Shown here: positions 1 through 5,805 of the stretch, piece after piece
Numbering within the stretch: the first letter of the stretch is position 1
Layout: each line of letters opens with the position of its first letter
Source of the DNA: Nitrososphaeria archaeon
GTDB taxonomy: Archaea; Thermoproteota; Nitrososphaeria; Conexivisphaerales; UBA164
DNA: 6,412 bases
NCBI GenBank assembly: GCA_029775955.1
Contig: JARVJW010000040.1
Location: 1-6,412 of the forward strand
Direction: 5' to 3'
Position numbers and translations under genes: made by a program
Notes under the pieces: generated by a model
What the model was told of the DNA's origin: nothing
Seen by the model: only the letters and a program-made list of their open reading frames with translations
The model's database searches: none

Positions 1-63
1 GAAATAATAGCCAAGGTGTTCACATATAATGTTGTGGAGGCGCAACGAGGTGCACGAGGATAA
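1..63 (+). CDS. C-terminal tail of an unidentified protein (partial, 5' end outside window)
   Basis: Frame 1 is open from the first base to a TAA at 61-63 and encodes 20 residues, EIIAKVFTYNVVEAQRGARG. The other two forward frames close within about 30 bases. The E-I-x-x-K-V-x-x-Y-N pattern loosely resembles the C-terminal helix of some DDE transposases, which often end in a form like 'E.l.Kvl.yNi', but 20 residues cannot settle this. It is followed by a gap of about 125 bases and the promoter of the DUF47 gene. It is not recognisable as the end of a Pit phosphate transporter, the usual partner of DUF47 genes. It could also be a chance open frame. Confidence 0.3.
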   Translation, partial: EIIAKVFTYNVVEAQRGARG

Positions 64-132
64 GCTGGACAAAGGGACACGTGCCTTAATTAATTTGTTC
101 ATTGGCCGAGAATAATCAATTTATGCAACAAA

Positions 133-162
133 GCAGAAACTACGCAATATTTATATTTCTGC
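133..162. repeat. Inverted repeat flanking the TATA-like box of the DUF47 gene
   Basis: GCAGAAA at 133-139 is the exact reverse complement of TTTCTGC at 156-162, with a 16-base spacer. The right arm overlaps the end of the TATA-like element. Two half-sites about two helical turns apart around a promoter could bind a dimeric regulator. A 7-base match with a long spacer could also arise by chance. Confidence 0.35.
150..157 (+). promoter_or_regulatory. Archaeal TATA-like box upstream of the DUF47-endA unit
   Basis: TTTATATT at 150-157 matches the archaeal box A pattern. A box centred near 153-154 predicts transcription starting near 179-181, only about 8 bases before the TTG at 188. This gives a very short leader, as is common in Thermoplasmata-type archaea. 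It is the best promoter candidate in the gene-free 64-187 stretch. Confidence 0.5.
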
Positions 163-165
163 ACT

Positions 166-179
166 AACTAAATTTAGTT
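166..179. promoter_or_regulatory. Perfect 14-bp palindrome at the predicted transcription start (candidate operator)
   Basis: AACTAAATTTAGTT is its own reverse complement. It lies immediately downstream of the TATA-like box and ends where the transcription start is predicted, 8 bases before the start codon. A repressor bound here would block RNA polymerase recruitment or escape, which is typical operator placement in archaea. The regulator is unknown. An AT-rich palindrome could be chance, but length and position together favour a binding site. Confidence 0.4.
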
Positions 180-187
180 GAATTTAA

Positions 188-826
188 TTGTATTTAGGAG
201 AACCTGAAATTCAAGCAAAGAGGAAAATACTTTCTGTACTGATGGAGGAGAGCAGGAAGTCCGTAGATGCTGTAAGGCAACTTTCTCAGATGATGTTTGA
301 TGAAGCAAGCAGGGATGAATCCCATGCCAAAATAGAGCAGATGCGCCTTGACATCAAGGGAAGCAGAAGAGCACTAACTCGGGGGCTGGCTGAGATGGGT
401 TCAATGATAATGAATAAGGAGGACATAATGAGGGCCGCATATGAAATAGAGGAGCTTGTTGACCTGATTGACGGCACTGCCTTTAGGGTAAAGCAGGTTA
501 GTTCCAAGGTTATTAGGAAAGCAGGTATTGAATCAGACATTACACAGCTTCTGGACAAACTTGTAGAAATTGTGATAAAGATGAACGAAATGGTAAGAGT
601 GTTGCAAATGAATTCAGAAAAAGCATCAGAGCTTCTTCCAGCTGTTGAAACATCTGAAAATGAGATCGACCAGATATATAGGCAGATATTGCTTAATGTA
701 TTTGAAGGAGTAAGTGATATCAAGTTTCTGATACTCATAAAGGATATACTTGAAAGGCTTGACAGGATCGCCGATCTTTCCCTTTCAATAGCAGACAACA
801 TAGTAATTGTATCTATAGGGCTATAA
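188..826 (+). CDS. DUF47 / PhoU-like phosphate-transport accessory protein
   Basis: This 212-residue, almost wholly helical cytosolic protein fits the DUF47 (PhoU-related, TIGR00153) family of about 200-220 residues. That family usually accompanies Pit-type phosphate transporters and is thought to regulate them. It shows the two-bundle pattern. An N-terminal bundle (about 10-110) carries the acidic run EIEELVDLID (86-95). A second bundle (about 115-208) carries ERLDRIADLSLSIADNI (189-205), with D192, D196 and D203 spaced like the metal-binding acidic clusters of PhoU proteins. No signal peptide or membrane span is visible. The start is uncertain: TTG at 188 follows directly on an in-frame TAA (185-187), while the next ATG is at 242 (residue 19). 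TTG is preferred because residues 10-18 look like the start of the family's first helix and the TATA-like box lies close upstream. A purine-rich AGGAG at 196-200 lies inside the frame. No pit gene is visible beside it; endA follows after one base. Family assignment is by pattern only. Confidence 0.72.
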   Translation: MYLGEPEIQAKRKILSVLMEESRKSVDAVRQLSQMMFDEASRDESHAKIEQMRLDIKGSRRALTRGLAEMGSMIMNKEDIMRAAYEIEELVDLIDGTAFRVKQVSSKVIRKAGIESDITQLLDKLVEIVIKMNEMVRVLQMNSEKASELLPAVETSENEIDQIYRQILLNVFEGVSDIKFLILIKDILERLDRIADLSLSIADNIVIVSIGL

Positions 827-827
827 C

Positions 828-1361
828 ATGAAATATAGTGGCCAACTTCTTGACCGCTCAGTTATAATTTGGGATATAGGCGAAGCTAATGAAATTTATA
901 AGAATGGCTTCTATGGCAAGCCATTAGGAGTCATTAAGCCAAGAGGGCAGTTTGATTCACCATTAATCATGGATTTTATAGAAAGCATGTATCTGGTAGA
1001 AAGGGAAATGATTGACATATATAATGGCGAAAAACTTGTAAAAGCTGAAGAGCTTTGGGAAATATTTGAGTCAAAGTATGACCGATTTGTAGATAAATAT
1101 TCAGTTTACAGGGCGCTGAGAAATATGGGGTTAGTTGTTATTCCAGGCATGAAATTTGGGGGGGATTTTGCAGTTTACAGAAAGGGCCCAGGTCTGGAAC
1201 ACGCGCCATATATTGTTAACGTTGTAAAGGGGGGGCACCTGCTTGGCGCTTCAGAGTTAGTGCTTGCGGGAAGGCTTGCAAGAAGTGTAAGAAAGAGATT
1301 TATAATAGCAGTTCCAGGAAAGCAGCCTACGCTTTTGGGATTTGATTGGTGGAAACCCTGA
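828..1361 (+). CDS. endA: tRNA-splicing endonuclease EndA (single-domain archaeal type)
   Basis: EndA cuts pre-tRNA introns at bulge-helix-bulge structures, leaving a 2',3'-cyclic phosphate and a 5'-hydroxyl. The 177-residue length matches the homotetrameric (alpha4) archaeal class, about 180 residues, rather than the fused two-repeat dimeric class of about 290-350 residues. An N-terminal domain (about 1-85) precedes the catalytic domain (about 90-177). The expected catalytic triad is visible: Y117 in FGGDFAVYRKG, H125 in LEHAPYIV and K156 in ARSVRKRFIIAV. Helical SELVLAGRLARSVRK (142-156) is characteristic of the family. The C-terminus GFDWWKP is aromatic-rich. The ATG at 828 begins one base after the DUF47 stop, so the two genes are almost certainly co-transcribed, although no functional link between them is known to me. 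Pyruvate kinase follows after 36 bases behind its own promoter-like box. Confidence 0.93.
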   Translation: MKYSGQLLDRSVIIWDIGEANEIYKNGFYGKPLGVIKPRGQFDSPLIMDFIESMYLVEREMIDIYNGEKLVKAEELWEIFESKYDRFVDKYSVYRALRNMGLVVIPGMKFGGDFAVYRKGPGLEHAPYIVNVVKGGHLLGASELVLAGRLARSVRKRFIIAVPGKQPTLLGFDWWKP

Positions 1362-1367
1362 CCAGTA

Positions 1368-1375
1368 CTTATTAA
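1368..1375 (+). promoter_or_regulatory. TATA-like box for a leaderless pyruvate kinase transcript
   Basis: CTTATTAA in the 36-base endA-pyk gap is centred about 26 bases before the ATG at 1398. This is the spacing at which archaeal transcription would start on or beside the A of the start codon. No Shine-Dalgarno-like sequence stands before the ATG (the preceding bases are CTATAGTTAAAGT), which is consistent with a leaderless mRNA. Confidence 0.45.
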
Positions 1376-1397
1376 GCACCTCCACTATAGTTAAAGT

Positions 1398-2756
1398 ATG
1401 GAAAATGATAAAATTAGGACAAAACTCCTTGCTACACTGGGGCCTGCTACTTCATCATATGAAATAATAAGATTTATGATGCAAGAAGGAGCTGACGCAT
1501 TCAGGATAAATTTTTCCCACGGCAGTCACGACGAAGCTGAACAGCTTATAAGTTTAACCAGAAGAGCTGAAGTTGATGTAGGAGTTTCGGTGCCTATAAT
1601 TGCTGACCTGCAGGGGCCAACGGTGAGACTGGATGACTTAAAGCAGTTTGATGTAGTAAAGGGCAAGAAGTACGAGATATCAGAAGGAGGAGAAATACCG
1701 CTCAAATCAGATACATTTTATAGGTTGGTAGAAGTGGGTGATACTGTAATAATAGATGGCGGCAAGCTCTGGGCAAAGGTCGAAAGCAAGAACGGTAATT
1801 CTGTTTTTATATCATTTATCGTGGAGGGCACACTTGGTTCAAAGAAAACTGTAGCAATTCAGGGTAAAGAATACCCCCTTAGCTCTCCAACAGAAAAGGA
1901 CATTAATGACCTGGAATTTGCCGCTGAAGCTGGAATGGATGGCATTGCAATGTCATTTGTGAAAACTCCTGAAGATATAGAAAAGCTCAGGGCGAAAATA
2001 GCAGCGCTTGGCAGCAACATGTTCATTGTGGCTAAAATTGAGACAATATCAGCAGTAAATAACATAACCGGTATAATTGGTGCAACTGACTATGTTCTAG
2101 TTGCTAGGGGTGACCTGGGATCTCACTTCCCAATGGTTAAGATACCTGAGCTTGAAAGGAACATAATAAGGCAATCCTTGAATTATGGCAAGCCTGCTAT
2201 AGTTGCTACTCAGCTGCTTGATTCGATGATAAGCAACCCAATTCCAACTAGGGCCGAGATAACAGATGTTTTTATGGCAGTGAGCATGGGAGCAGATGCA
2301 TTAATGGTAAGTGGCGAAACAGCGGTTGGTAGGTATCCAATTGAAGTCATCAAGTGGCTCAGAGATATAGCAAAAGAGGGTGAAGCGTACTCTAGGGCCA
2401 GACCAAAGGTGGAAGGGCTTGATGTTTACGATAAGTTTGCTGAAGGTGTGGCAAACTTGGGTGAACTCATAGGGGGAAAGCTTGTAGCCATGACTAGTAC
2501 CGGAAAAACGCCACAAAGGCTAGCCAGGTTCAGGCCAAAATGTGACATAATAGCAGTGTGCAATGACTTACATGTAGCTAAGAAAATAAAACTGACCTGG
2601 GGGGTCAAGCCGGTTATAATGCAACAGGAAAAGAGCGAACAGGCCATTATTGATAAGCTGAAATCCATATCGCTTATTGCCCCAGGGAATAAAATTGTGA
2701 TGACCCGCAGCCTCAAGCAGGGGGTTACGGATGCAATAAGAATAATTGAGGTTTAG
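1398..2756 (+). CDS. pyk: Pyruvate kinase
   Basis: It converts phosphoenolpyruvate and ADP to pyruvate and ATP, the last step of glycolysis, in the cytosol. The 452 residues are close to the usual ~470. Order: short N-terminus; TIM-barrel A domain with RINFSHGSHDEA (36-47; R36, N38, S40); a B-domain insertion from about 75 to 165; return to the barrel with VAKIET (211-216; K213 as the phosphoryl-transfer lysine, E215 as a metal ligand), VARGDLG (235-241; D239 as a metal ligand) and ATQLLDSM (270-277; T271 near PEP); PTRAEITDV (283-291); and a C domain from about 340 containing TSTGKTPQRLARFRP (366-380). Oddity: where K+-dependent enzymes have D-T-K-G-P-E this protein has DLQGPT (70-75), so the cation-site Glu is Thr. 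The ATG at 1398 is preferred because a TATA-like box lies about 26 bases upstream. It is probably transcribed on its own; rnhB follows after 41 bases with another promoter-like box. Confidence 0.95.
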   Translation: MENDKIRTKLLATLGPATSSYEIIRFMMQEGADAFRINFSHGSHDEAEQLISLTRRAEVDVGVSVPIIADLQGPTVRLDDLKQFDVVKGKKYEISEGGEIPLKSDTFYRLVEVGDTVIIDGGKLWAKVESKNGNSVFISFIVEGTLGSKKTVAIQGKEYPLSSPTEKDINDLEFAAEAGMDGIAMSFVKTPEDIEKLRAKIAALGSNMFIVAKIETISAVNNITGIIGATDYVLVARGDLGSHFPMVKIPELERNIIRQSLNYGKPAIVATQLLDSMISNPIPTRAEITDVFMAVSMGADALMVSGETAVGRYPIEVIKWLRDIAKEGEAYSRARPKVEGLDVYDKFAEGVANLGELIGGKLVAMTSTGKTPQRLARFRPKCDIIAVCNDLHVAKKIKLTWGVKPVIMQQEKSEQAIIDKLKSISLIAPGNKIVMTRSLKQGVTDAIRIIEV

Positions 2757-2765
2757 GCAAATAAA

Positions 2766-2772
2766 CTTTAAA
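2766..2772 (+). promoter_or_regulatory. TATA-like box for the rnhB-ilvE-pheA-aldolase run
   Basis: CTTTAAA lies in the 41-base gap after pyk and is preceded by an A-rich stretch resembling a BRE. Its centre is about 28 bases before the TTG at 2798, so transcription would begin at or within a few bases of that codon. Spacing and the lack of any Shine-Dalgarno-like motif mirror the arrangement ahead of pyk. Confidence 0.42.
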
Positions 2773-2797
2773 GGTAGCATTAAGCACATAGTCACGC

Positions 2798-3436
2798 TTG
2801 AGGATTATAGGGGTAGATGAAGCCGGAAGGGGTAGCGTGTTTGGGCCATTGATAATTGCTGGGGTTTCAATAGATAACTCTATTGACCTAAAAGCGCTTG
2901 GCGTAAAGGATTCAAAGAAATTAACACCAAAAAAAAGGGAGAGCATTTTTGCACAACTCAGGGAAATAAATGGGATTGAATTGATTGTGAAAGAACTAAA
3001 GCCTTCCCTTATTGATAAGTATGTATTTAACGGACAAAAGCATATGAAACTGAATTATCTTGAAGCAAAATTTATGTCTTTAATAATAAACTCACTACAT
3101 GGGGAACTTGCAGTTGTGGATGCCGCAGACACCAGTGAAAGGTTATTTGCAAGTCAAATTCATTCTTTCCTCAAAAGGGATATAATGTTGATAAGTTCGC
3201 ATCACGCTGATGACATTTATCCAGTCGTATCAGCTGCCAGCATTGTTGCAAAGGTGAATCGAGACAAAATGATAAGAAGCATTCAGGCAGTGTACGGAAA
3301 AATAGGTTCAGGCTATCCCTCTGACCCTCTCACAAGAAAATATCTCCAAGAAAATATGGATTCAATAGCAAAGATGCCATTTGTTCGCATGAGTTGGAAA
3401 ACATTAAAAAGGGTCTTGGAACAAAACCAATTATGA
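2798..3436 (+). CDS. rnhB: Ribonuclease HII
   Basis: RNase HII cuts the RNA strand of RNA-DNA hybrids, including single ribonucleotides embedded in DNA, and removes primers. The 212 residues match the archaeal family. Visible motifs: GVDEAGRG (5-12) with catalytic D7 and E8 and the GRG motif that reads the ribonucleotide junction; KDSKKLTPKKR (37-47); AVVDAAD (105-111) with D108; HHADDIYPVVSAASIVAKVNRD (135-156), where D138 is the probable fourth metal ligand; and SGYPSDP (171-177). The start is TTG at 2798: it places RIIGVDEAGRG at the very N-terminus as in homologues, and no ATG further upstream in frame would suit the promoter position. The stop overlaps the ilvE start as ATGA (3433-3436), implying translational coupling. 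Pairing with amino-acid genes is probably operon convenience rather than a shared pathway. Confidence 0.95.
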   Translation: MRIIGVDEAGRGSVFGPLIIAGVSIDNSIDLKALGVKDSKKLTPKKRESIFAQLREINGIELIVKELKPSLIDKYVFNGQKHMKLNYLEAKFMSLIINSLHGELAVVDAADTSERLFASQIHSFLKRDIMLISSHHADDIYPVVSAASIVAKVNRDKMIRSIQAVYGKIGSGYPSDPLTRKYLQENMDSIAKMPFVRMSWKTLKRVLEQNQL

Positions 3437-4344
3437 GCTTAAAAGCAAGATATATATGGAATAATGGGGAATTTATTCCATGGGATGATGCAAAGGTTCA
3501 TGTGATGACAAATGCACTTCATTATGGAACAGGTGTATTTGAAGGTATAAGGGGATATTTCGATAACAATCAACTTTATATCTTCAGACTAAAGGAACAT
3601 GTTGCCAGGTTGCTGAATTCCGTAAAGATGTATGGCTTCGGCATAGATTACAGTGAAGAGGAACTTTCCAGGGCAATAATTGAGACGTTAAGAAAAAATG
3701 AATTCAGAGTTGATCTTTACATCAGGCCTCTAGCCATAAAAGGGGTTGGTCCCATAGGGCTCGACATAAGGAAGCTAAAAACGGAAGTCTTTATCATAGC
3801 AATGCCCTATGGCAAGTATTTTGAAAAGGAAGGTATAGAAGTCACAGTTTCGAGTTGGAAGAGGCTAAGCGGGCAAACTGTGCCTATCCTTGCAAAGGTT
3901 ACGGGCCACTACGTAAACAGCGTTTTGGCCAAACTGGAAGCTCTAAATCGCGGCTTTGATGATGCCATACTGCTCAATGAACAGGGCAGAGTTTGTGAAG
4001 GGAGCGGTGAGAATATAATGGCCGTCAAGGATGACACAATAATCACACCGCCGCTTTCTGCTGGCATACTTGATGGTATAACAAGGAGGAGTCTGATGGA
4101 AATTGCGGGAGATGCTGGTTTCAGTATTGTAGAAAGGGATATGGAGCGCTCAGAACTTTATACTGTGAATGAACTTTTCTTTGTAGGCACTGCTGCTGAA
4201 ATAACACCTATATTCAAAGTGGATGGCAGAGTTGTAGGAAGTGGCGATATAGGGCCAGTTACGTTAAAGCTAAAAAAGCTGTTCACTGATGTTGTGAAAG
4301 GAAGGATTGATAAATACAAAAAGTGGTTGAAGCCAGTATGGTGA
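3433..4344 (+). CDS. ilvE: Branched-chain-amino-acid aminotransferase (class IV PLP enzyme)
   Basis: It transfers the amino group between glutamate/2-oxoglutarate and leucine, isoleucine or valine, the last step of their biosynthesis; archaeal members may also accept aromatic substrates. From ATG 3433 the protein is 303 residues, close to E. coli IlvE (about 309), and it lines up through the whole length: YIWNNGEFIPWDDAKVHV (7-24), ALHYGTGVFEGIRGY (28-42), YIRPL (96-100), VSSWKRLSGQTVPILAK (139-155) with the PLP-binding K155, EGSGENIM (189-196) at the cofactor-binding glutamate, GILDGITRRS (211-220), and GTAAEITPI (252-260). This is the branched-chain type rather than D-amino-acid transaminase or aminodeoxychorismate lyase. 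A TTG at 3394 would add 13 residues encoded inside rnhB. ATG 3433 is preferred because it sits in an ATGA overlap with the rnhB stop and matches family N-termini. The 3' end overlaps pheA. Confidence 0.93.
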   Translation: MSLKARYIWNNGEFIPWDDAKVHVMTNALHYGTGVFEGIRGYFDNNQLYIFRLKEHVARLLNSVKMYGFGIDYSEEELSRAIIETLRKNEFRVDLYIRPLAIKGVGPIGLDIRKLKTEVFIIAMPYGKYFEKEGIEVTVSSWKRLSGQTVPILAKVTGHYVNSVLAKLEALNRGFDDAILLNEQGRVCEGSGENIMAVKDDTIITPPLSAGILDGITRRSLMEIAGDAGFSIVERDMERSELYTVNELFFVGTAAEITPIFKVDGRVVGSGDIGPVTLKLKKLFTDVVKGRIDKYKKWLKPVW

Positions 4345-5159
4345 GGGTGAGTTTCCAGGGGGAACTAGGGGCATATAGCGAGGAAGCATCAATCAATTTT
4401 TTCGGAAATACTGTTGACCTATACCCGCTTCCCTATCTTACAGATGTTTTTAAGAGCGTTGAAAATGGGCTAGCAGAATTTGCAGTGGTGCCTATTGAAA
4501 ACACGCTTGAGGGCAGTGTAAATGAAACATATGACCTTCTTATAGGGGCAAGTGTTAAAATAATAGGGGAGGAAGTGCTGAGGGTAAAGCATTGTTTTAT
4601 GGCTAACTTCGGTGTTAAAATTGGTGATGTAAAAGAGGTATGGTCTCACCCACAAGCGCTTTCCCAGTGCAGAAAATTCATAGAGAGTAAGAGGTTGAAG
4701 CCAGTTCCATATTATGACACAGCAGGAAGTGCAAAAGCCATAGCTGAAGGGAAAGTCATGAACGCAGGCGCAATTGCAAGTTGCAGGGCAGCTAAGCACT
4801 ATGGTTTGAACGTTCTTGCTGAGGAAATTGAGGATTCGCCAAACAACTATACAAGGTTCATAATTATAGGTAACAGCGTACCTAAAATTAGCGAAAGAGA
4901 AAAGACATCAATTATATTTTCAGTAAGGCATGTTCCAGGTGCGCTTTATCGTGCTCTTAAGGCATTTGCTGACAATGGAGTGAACCTGACAAAGATTGAG
5001 AGCAGACCTACAAAGGAAAAGCCATGGGAATATTTTTTCTTTGTTGATTTTATGGGGCAATATGATGAAAAGGATGTCAAGAATGCGCTTGATAAGTTAA
5101 AAAAAGAAGCATTGTTCATAAAGGTGCTTGGGTCATATCCTGCAGTGAGTGATAATTGA
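4338..5159 (+). CDS. pheA: Prephenate dehydratase with C-terminal ACT domain
   Basis: It converts prephenate to phenylpyruvate, the committed step of phenylalanine synthesis. From ATG 4338 it is 273 residues, the size of the stand-alone enzyme with no chorismate mutase domain. N-terminal VSFQGELGAYSEEA (4-17) matches the family's 'YLGPEGTFSEEA' opening. VVPIENTLEGSVNETYDLL (50-68) and SHPQALSQC (103-111) follow. NNYTRFIIIG (169-178) carries the catalytic Thr-Arg-Phe motif (172-174). The ACT domain (about 190-267) keeps GALYRAL (201-207) and ESRP (221-224), the two motifs that bind phenylalanine, so feedback inhibition by Phe is expected. Start choice is open: GTG 4323, ATG 4338 and GTG 4341 are in frame. 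ATG 4338 overlaps the ilvE stop by 7 bases and GTG 4341 by 4 (GTGA). Translation is probably coupled to ilvE, whose aminotransferase could act on the phenylpyruvate product, although this is inference. Confidence 0.94.
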   Translation: MVRVSFQGELGAYSEEASINFFGNTVDLYPLPYLTDVFKSVENGLAEFAVVPIENTLEGSVNETYDLLIGASVKIIGEEVLRVKHCFMANFGVKIGDVKEVWSHPQALSQCRKFIESKRLKPVPYYDTAGSAKAIAEGKVMNAGAIASCRAAKHYGLNVLAEEIEDSPNNYTRFIIIGNSVPKISEREKTSIIFSVRHVPGALYRALKAFADNGVNLTKIESRPTKEKPWEYFFFVDFMGQYDEKDVKNALDKLKKEALFIKVLGSYPAVSDN

Positions 5160-5722
5160 TTTCATATTATGAACAGCTTGCTAAGATGGGAAATTATTTG
5201 GCATCACTAGGGTACGTTGAGGGAAGGGAAGGAAATCTCAGTGCAAGAGCAGATGAGGGAATTATTGTGAAGTCAACAAACGTATTCATGCAACACGCTA
5301 CACCTGTTGATTATTCATTGATAAGCATGGAAGGCAAGCTCATTAACGGAAAGGAGCCTTCATCAGAGTATAGGATGCATTTGGAGGTCTACAGGAGGTC
5401 TAAAGATGTAAATTTCATTGTTCATACTCACCCAATAAATACCCTCGTTTATGCAGATTTTACGGACAAGATAATTGCAACCCTTACAGAATCAAGGTTG
5501 TATTTTAGTTCATTTGTGCCAGTTCTCCCAGTTATTGAGCCAGGAACTCAGGACTTGGCAAATGCAGTGGCTTCTTCGATTGCAGATGGTCATCAGGGAA
5601 TTGTGTTAAGGAAACATGGACTTGTGACGGTAGGTACAACTCTTGATGTTGCAGTAATGAGGACAATTGCAATTGAAAAGGAATCTAAAATTGAAATTCT
5701 AAAGAGAATGATAATCAAGTGA
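5156..5722 (+). CDS. Class II aldolase/adducin-family protein (L-fuculose-1-phosphate aldolase-like)
   Basis: This is a Zn2+-dependent aldolase-fold enzyme of 188 residues, somewhat shorter than E. coli FucA (about 215). GREGNLSAR (23-31) matches the family's phosphate-binding loop. EPSSEYRMH (67-75) supplies the probable catalytic E71. FIVHTHP (87-93) gives zinc ligands H90 and H92, and LRKHGLVTVG (151-160) the third, H154. All catalytic and metal residues are present, so it should be active. Substrate is not readable: family members cleave fuculose-, rhamnulose- or other ketose-1-phosphates, dehydrate methylthioribulose-1-phosphate, or epimerise ribulose-5-phosphate. In methanogens a fuculose-phosphate aldolase makes lactaldehyde. 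Start is TTG at 5156, giving a TTGA overlap with the pheA stop; the first ATG (5186) would remove part of the first helix. A GTGAT just upstream could pair with the 16S rRNA 3' end. It ends the four-gene run and converges on the tnpB relic. Confidence 0.85.
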   Translation: MISYYEQLAKMGNYLASLGYVEGREGNLSARADEGIIVKSTNVFMQHATPVDYSLISMEGKLINGKEPSSEYRMHLEVYRRSKDVNFIVHTHPINTLVYADFTDKIIATLTESRLYFSSFVPVLPVIEPGTQDLANAVASSIADGHQGIVLRKHGLVTVGTTLDVAVMRTIAIEKESKIEILKRMIIK

Positions 5723-5738
5723 AAGTGGTACCTCTTGG

Positions 5739-5743
5739 TTTTT
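5739..5743 (+). terminator. Short T-tract after the aldolase gene (possible archaeal terminator)
   Basis: TTTTT begins 17 bases after the aldolase stop codon. Archaeal intrinsic termination relies mainly on a U-run in the transcript with no obligatory hairpin. Five bases is weak, and the hairpin at 5786-5805 further on could back it up. Confidence 0.3.
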
Positions 5744-5785
5744 GCTCCAAATAGGCTAAATGCCAACCATTAACCGTTTCTGAAA

Positions 5786-5805
5786 GGTTATAATTTCTTA
5801 TAACC
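5786..5805. repeat. Perfect 8-bp hairpin with 4-base loop at the IS right end
   Basis: GGTTATAA (5786-5793) pairs exactly with TTATAACC (5798-5805) around TTTC; on the minus strand the loop is GAAA. Subterminal hairpins like this are what HUH transposase TnpA binds at IS200/IS605 ends. It contains the putative tnpB stop (5790-5788). It could also act as a barrier or terminator between the convergent genes. Confidence 0.6.

Noticed and set aside
52..84. GCACG (52-56) / CGTGC (80-84) inverted repeat
   Set aside because: It is only 5 bp with a 23-base loop and has no positional logic, so chance is likely.
286..801. Long minus-strand ORF (171 residues) opposite the DUF47 gene
   Set aside because: It is a Ser/Ile-rich mirror of a gene whose sense-strand protein fits a known helical family; it has no recognisable motif or promoter.
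3394..3432. TTG at 3394 as the ilvE start (13 extra residues)
   Set aside because: The extension lies inside rnhB, has no counterpart in family N-termini, and the ATGA overlap at 3433 gives a better start.
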